Source: Thermoplasmatota archaeon
GTDB lineage: Archaea; Thermoplasmatota; Thermoplasmata; UBA10834
Direction of reading: 5' to 3'
Assembly: GCA_022848805.1 (NCBI GenBank)
Contig: JAJISI010000048.1
Location: 1 to 8,940, forward strand
DNA: 8,940 bases
The notes beneath the pieces are model-generated. The model worked only from the letters and a program-made list of their open reading frames with translations. It made no database searches and was not told where the DNA came from. This document shows positions 5,456-8,940 of the stretch, in pieces (the first letter of the stretch is position 1; each line of letters starts with the position of its first letter). A program made the translations under genes and the position numbers.

Positions 5456-6511
5456 TCAAGGCCTATAACGGGCGAGACGGACGTACTCCACCTTCTTCTC
5501 TGAGACCCGCCCCAAGAGGATGTCCTTTCTCACACCGTGTGCGAGCCTGACCGCCCTGCTGACCTCCGGCCACATGGCCTTGTAGTGCTTGGGCACCGCA
5601 TGGACCAGATATTTCGCATGGCTCTGTCCAGGGTCGCTTTCGTACGCCCTGAAATGAGACCCGTACTTGAACCCGGTCTTCACGATGAGGCCTTTGCCCT
5701 TGAGGTCCTTGAATGCGCTGAGGCGGATGCCGAAGTCGGGCTGGAGCTTCTTAGCGCGCTTCTTCAAGGTCTCGAAACCGACGGGCCTGTTCGTCCTGCC
5801 GTCTCTGAGCTTCAACGCCTTCAGCTCCGCGAGAAACACCGCCTCGAGAAGGGACAGCTGGAGTATCTGCCCTATCTGCTTCCCAAAATGGTGCTCGTGT
5901 CGCAGCATGGACACCCCCTCCTCGTCCGTTACGATCACCCTGTCGGCCATCACGACCCCTTCTATGCGGTCCTCGGCTTCGAAGACCTCCAGCCGGCCAT
6001 CTGGTGAGATCCTCTTGACCTCGTAGTATGTCACGTCGCTCTCCTCGTCCACGACGGCCAGGAGCAGTTTCTTCCGTATCTCCGACGCCCTATCCAGGTT
6101 GTCTAGCATGTCCCCGAGGTCGAAGGTCGAACGTTCCGATATGGCCGCCACCCACCACTTGCTAGGGGTCTTGTTCGGGGAACCTCCTCTCGGGAAGACT
6201 CGGAAATCCAGAGGTGGCTGGCCCAGTTTGACGATGTACCCCCTCTGTCTCAGCTCGCGGTAGACCAGGTACTGGATCTCGAACCCCTCCGATGCCTTGT
6301 GAGCGAGCTTCATCAGGTCCCCTGTTTCCAACGACTTGCCCCTCGATTCCACCTCGAGTCTGCCGCTGTCGACGAGATACGTTGCCTCCATGAGGCTCAA
6401 TCTAAGAGAACCGCCTGACTGGGGGACGCCGTAGTATCCCTTGTTGTGAATCTGGCTCGCCTCAACCGGGTCGGAGATCAAGACCTCCGACGCCTTCAGC
6501 ACACCGGTCAT
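5456..6511 (-). CDS. endA: tRNA-splicing endonuclease, double-length form
   Basis: Cuts introns from precursor tRNAs (and pre-rRNA) at the bulge-helix-bulge motif, leaving 2',3'-cyclic phosphate ends for the RtcB ligase. The 351 residues are about twice a single catalytic unit and contain two repeats: a degenerate N-terminal half (about 1-165, with FEIQYLVYRELRQRG at 77-91) and a catalytic C-terminal half (about 190-351). The catalytic triad is intact in the second half: Y290 in HFRAY, H298 in SHAKYLVH and K329 in GVRKD. This matches the homodimeric two-repeat type known from some Euryarchaeota. I start at ATG 6511 (MTGVLKASEV). The in-frame ATG at 6598 would add 29 residues with no visible domain character, and an A/T box lies about 29 bases upstream of 6511. 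It converges on the small Cys gene with zero spacer and diverges from cdc48. Confidence 0.95.
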   Translation of the reverse strand: MTGVLKASEVLISDPVEASQIHNKGYYGVPQSGGSLRLSLMEATYLVDSGRLEVESRGKSLETGDLMKLAHKASEGFEIQYLVYRELRQRGYIVKLGQPPLDFRVFPRGGSPNKTPSKWWVAAISERSTFDLGDMLDNLDRASEIRKKLLLAVVDEESDVTYYEVKRISPDGRLEVFEAEDRIEGVVMADRVIVTDEEGVSMLRHEHHFGKQIGQILQLSLLEAVFLAELKALKLRDGRTNRPVGFETLKKRAKKLQPDFGIRLSAFKDLKGKGLIVKTGFKYGSHFRAYESDPGQSHAKYLVHAVPKHYKAMWPEVSRAVRLAHGVRKDILLGRVSEKKVEYVRLARYRP

Positions 6512-6535
6512 TTCCCGTGCGTATAGCAATTGGTG

Positions 6536-6545
6536 GTTATTACTG
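6536..6545 (-). promoter_or_regulatory. TATA-like box for endA
   Basis: Minus strand reads CAGTAATAAC, centred near 6540 and about 29 bases before the ATG at 6511. This predicts a nearly leaderless message, consistent with the weak Shine-Dalgarno there. The match to a TATA box is modest. Confidence 0.35.
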
Positions 6546-6584
6546 TAGCAGGGGTGGTGGCGGGAGGAGTTGCCCGAACGGTTA

Positions 6585-6609
6585 AGCACAACTTTCATAT
6601 AGAAGTGCT
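6585..6609. promoter_or_regulatory. Dyad around a TATA-like box between endA and cdc48
   Basis: Arms AGCAC (6585-6589) and GTGCT (6605-6609) flank the box TTTCATATAGAA, itself a short palindrome (TTC-ATATA-GAA). In the plus direction it would start transcription near 6625, a leader of about 75 bases before cdc48. The remaining 187-base divergent region contains no other element I can name. Confidence 0.4.
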
Positions 6610-6698
6610 AACATAGTTCTAATGTGAGATTGCATTTCCCATGACGGTGCATAACGCCGGAGATGGAGTGTTGATAAGAACGAGCATTGGTGCTTGAG

Positions 6699-8879
6699 AT
6701 GCCGAAGAGAGAGAAGATATTGAGAGTTGTCCAGGCGAAATCGGCGGACGACGGCAAAGGCGTGGCGAGGATAGACCCGGCCTTGATGGATATCCTGGGC
6801 CTATCCCAGGGGGACGTCGCAGTAGTGGAGGGCACCAAGAACACCGTGGTCACGGTCTACGATGGATACCCTCAGGACGAGAATCGAGGGACGATCAGGA
6901 TCGATGGGGCGACCAGGAAGAATGCTGGGGCCGGGCTGGACGACAAGGTCGGGATACGGAAGATCGTACCGAAGCCCGCCACCAAGGTGACGCTCGCACC
7001 CACCAGCCCCGTCAAGATACTCGGCGGGGAGGAGTACCTCTCACAGGTCCTGGACGGGAGGGCCGTGGTCAAAGGAGACCTCATCGAGGTCAGTGTCATG
7101 GGGCGGAAGTTCGACCTGGTGGTCCAGAGTTTCCAGCCGAGCGCGAAAGCCGTCCTCATACAGAACTTCACGAAGATCAAGCTGAGCGAGAAACCCGTGA
7201 AGGAGGACTTGGCCAAGGGCCCCAAGGTGGCCTACGAAGACATAGGCGGCCTCACGGACGAGGTTGGGAAGGTGAGGGAGATGATAGAGCTACCCCTGCG
7301 TCATCCCGAGCTCTTCGAGAAGCTCGGGGTGGACGCTCCCAAGGGCGTGCTGTTGCATGGCCCTCCCGGCACTGGGAAGACCCTTCTAGCCAAGGCAGTC
7401 GCATCCGAGACGAGCGCGAACTTCCTAACGATCGGCGGGCCGGAGATCATGAGCAAGTTCCACGGCGAGAGCGAGGAGCGCCTGAGGGAGATATTCAAGG
7501 AGGCGGCGGAGAACGCCCCTAGCATCATTTTCATAGATGAGATAGATTCGATCGCTCCGAAGAGGGACGAAGTCACGGGCGAGACCGAGAGGAGGGTCGT
7601 CGCGCAGCTGCTGGCAACCATGGACGGACTCGAGGGACGCGGCAAGGTGATCGTCATCGCGGCCACGAACCGCCCCAACGCCCTCGACCCCGCCCTGAGA
7701 AGGCCGGGCAGGTTCGACAGGGAGATAGAGATAGGCATACCCAACAGGGATGGTCGGCTGGAGATATTGCACATACACACGCGTGGGATGCCCCTGGCGG
7801 ACGACGTCGACCTGGCCATGTTCGCGGGCATGACCCACGGCTACGTCGGTGCTGACCTGGCGTCTCTCGCCCGGGAGGGAGCTATGCGTGCGCTGAGAGA
7901 GGTTCTGCCCAGCATAGACCTCGAGGAGGAGACGATACCGTCCGAGGTGTTGAACCGCCTCCAAGTCACTTTAGACAACTTCATGGACGCGTACAGGGAG
8001 ATGCAACCATCCACACTTCGTGAGGTGTTTCTCGAGAGCCCGAACGTCAGGTGGGAGGAGATCGGAGGCCTAGAAGGGGCCAAGCAGGAACTGATGGAGA
8101 CCGTCGAGTGGCCGCTCCGATATGCGAGTCTGTACAGGCACATGAGTGCGGTTCCGCCGAAGGGTATACTGCTCTACGGTCCCCCGGGAACCGGGAAGAC
8201 CCTGTTGGCGAAGGCGGTCGCGTCTGAGAGTCAGGCCAACTTCATAAACGTCAAAGGACCGGAGTTTCTATCGAAGTGGGTCGGCGAATCGGAGAAGGCG
8301 GTGAGGGAGACCTTCAGGAAGGCCCGTCAGGCGGCGCCATGCGTGATATTCCTCGACGAGATCGATGCGATAGCACCCGTCAGAGGCAGATCATCAGACT
8401 CGGGCGTGACGGAGAGAGTCATAAGCCAGCTTCTGACGGAGATGGACGGATTGGAGGCGTTGCACAACGTCATCGTGATCGCAGCGACAAACAGACCGGA
8501 CATGATCGATCCCCCTCTGCTCCGCCCAGGGAGGTTCGATAGGCTGGTATACATACCCCCGCCGGACCCGGAGGCGAGGAAGGAGATACTCAGGATACAC
8601 ACGAAGGGGAGGCCGTTGACCGATGATGTCGACATCGACAAGCTCGCGTCTAAGATGCACAACTTCACAGGCGCTGAGATCGCGGGAGTGGCCAACGAGG
8701 CCATCATGCTGGCGATACGCGATTTCGTGCTCAGCGGAGAGGAGCTTGACGAGGATGGGATAGGCGCGGTCAGGGTTGATATGAAATACTTCGAGAAGGC
8801 TATGGAGAACGTGCGGCCTATGAGCGAGACCGAGCTTATGAAATACGAGCGACTGACAGCGAACGTCACGAACGGTTAG
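6699..8879 (+). CDS. cdc48: AAA+ unfoldase of the Cdc48/p97/VAT family
   Basis: Hexameric cytoplasmic ATPase that pulls proteins apart, often feeding the 20S proteasome. The 726-residue length is normal. Domains seen: the N domain (about 1-165, double-psi barrel plus substrate module); D1 with Walker A GPPGTGKT (221-228), pore loop KFHGE (253-257), Walker B IIFIDE (276-281), TNRP (323-326) and arginine finger region RRPGRFD (334-340); and D2 with Walker A GPPGTGKT (494-501), aromatic pore loop KWVGE (526-530), Walker B VIFLDE (549-554) and LRPGRFD (608-614). Both rings look catalytically complete. The C-terminus ends ...TANVTNG without the Hb-Y-x tail used by some proteasome ATPases. I start at ATG 6699 (MPKREKILRV), with GGTG 6 bases upstream; an in-frame TTG at 6687 would add four residues and overlap that site. 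Confidence 0.97.
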   Translation: MPKREKILRVVQAKSADDGKGVARIDPALMDILGLSQGDVAVVEGTKNTVVTVYDGYPQDENRGTIRIDGATRKNAGAGLDDKVGIRKIVPKPATKVTLAPTSPVKILGGEEYLSQVLDGRAVVKGDLIEVSVMGRKFDLVVQSFQPSAKAVLIQNFTKIKLSEKPVKEDLAKGPKVAYEDIGGLTDEVGKVREMIELPLRHPELFEKLGVDAPKGVLLHGPPGTGKTLLAKAVASETSANFLTIGGPEIMSKFHGESEERLREIFKEAAENAPSIIFIDEIDSIAPKRDEVTGETERRVVAQLLATMDGLEGRGKVIVIAATNRPNALDPALRRPGRFDREIEIGIPNRDGRLEILHIHTRGMPLADDVDLAMFAGMTHGYVGADLASLAREGAMRALREVLPSIDLEEETIPSEVLNRLQVTLDNFMDAYREMQPSTLREVFLESPNVRWEEIGGLEGAKQELMETVEWPLRYASLYRHMSAVPPKGILLYGPPGTGKTLLAKAVASESQANFINVKGPEFLSKWVGESEKAVRETFRKARQAAPCVIFLDEIDAIAPVRGRSSDSGVTERVISQLLTEMDGLEALHNVIVIAATNRPDMIDPPLLRPGRFDRLVYIPPPDPEARKEILRIHTKGRPLTDDVDIDKLASKMHNFTGAEIAGVANEAIMLAIRDFVLSGEELDEDGIGAVRVDMKYFEKAMENVRPMSETELMKYERLTANVTNG

Positions 8880-8905
8880 AGACCCGGTACCGACAGACGA
8901 TTACC

Positions 8906-8940
8906 ATGCAGAGAACCAAGGCCAAGGGACGGGCTGTGAC
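8906..8940 (+). CDS. Possible start of the next gene (cut by right edge)
   Basis: ATG at 8906 opens a frame (MQRTKAKGRAV...) that is still open after 11 codons at the window end. The start is basic. No clear Shine-Dalgarno is visible and only 26 bases separate it from cdc48. Too short to name. Confidence 0.25.
   Translation, partial: MQRTKAKGRAV

Noticed and set aside
6512..6598. 29-residue N-terminal extension of EndA from ATG 6598
   Set aside because: The added sequence is rich in Ser, Asn and His with no domain character, has no ribosome-binding site, and covers the likely endA promoter box.
7425..7964. Minus-strand open frames under cdc48
   Set aside because: Both AAA+ domains are uninterrupted on the plus strand; the antisense frames have no recognisable domain.
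1..8940. tRNA or rRNA genes, CRISPR arrays, insertion sequences, toxin or phage genes
   Set aside because: I looked on both strands for T-arm-like motifs, regularly spaced repeats, transposase-like proteins and terminal repeats, and saw none.

Overview
This window is archaeal chromosome, most likely from a moderately GC-rich euryarchaeon. A Thermoplasmatota-type lineage is my best guess, but only a guess. The archaeal assignment rests on several genes: a transcription factor B, a Gar1 subunit of the H/ACA pseudouridylation particle, an archaeal-type phosphopantoate/beta-alanine ligase, a double-length tRNA-splicing endonuclease and a VAT/Cdc48 unfoldase. Many genes also have A/T boxes of archaeal TATA type (TTTTTAAG, TTTCATAT, TTATATATAA) about 25-40 bases before the start codon. 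Gene density is high and no gap exceeds 300 bases. I see no mobile element, CRISPR array, rRNA or tRNA.

Left block (1-2752, all minus strand, read right to left). A 4-phosphopantoate--beta-alanine ligase (coenzyme A synthesis) is followed by an adenosylhomocysteinase homologue, then by a PfkB-family nucleoside kinase that runs off the left edge. The last two form a logical pair. The hydrolase releases a nucleoside from the product of SAM-dependent methylation, and the kinase could return that nucleoside to the nucleotide pool. The hydrolase has an H-x-E-x-K base-recognition motif rather than H-x-T-x-E/Q, which suggests S-inosylhomocysteine as a possible substrate.

Middle block (2753-5455, plus strand). 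A divergent promoter region with several TATA-like boxes and inverted repeats leads into gar1 and tfb, which overlap by 26 bases and are surely cotranscribed. Next comes a class I (bacterial/eukaryotic-type) glyceraldehyde-3-phosphate dehydrogenase, which is notable because most archaea use the unrelated-looking class II enzyme. A 52-residue four-cysteine protein of unknown function ends this block, abutting the next gene tail to tail with no spacer.

Right block (5456-8940). The tRNA-splicing endonuclease gene on the minus strand is divergent from the Cdc48/VAT AAA+ ATPase gene on the plus strand. They share a 187-base promoter region that contains a TATA-like box inside a dyad. A possible next gene starts at 8906 and is cut by the window end.

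Most of the window is archaeal housekeeping content. I did not find a clear new multi-gene system. The leads most worth following are the methyl-cycle/nucleoside-salvage pair, the class I GAPDH, the small Cys protein, and dyad elements in several promoters.
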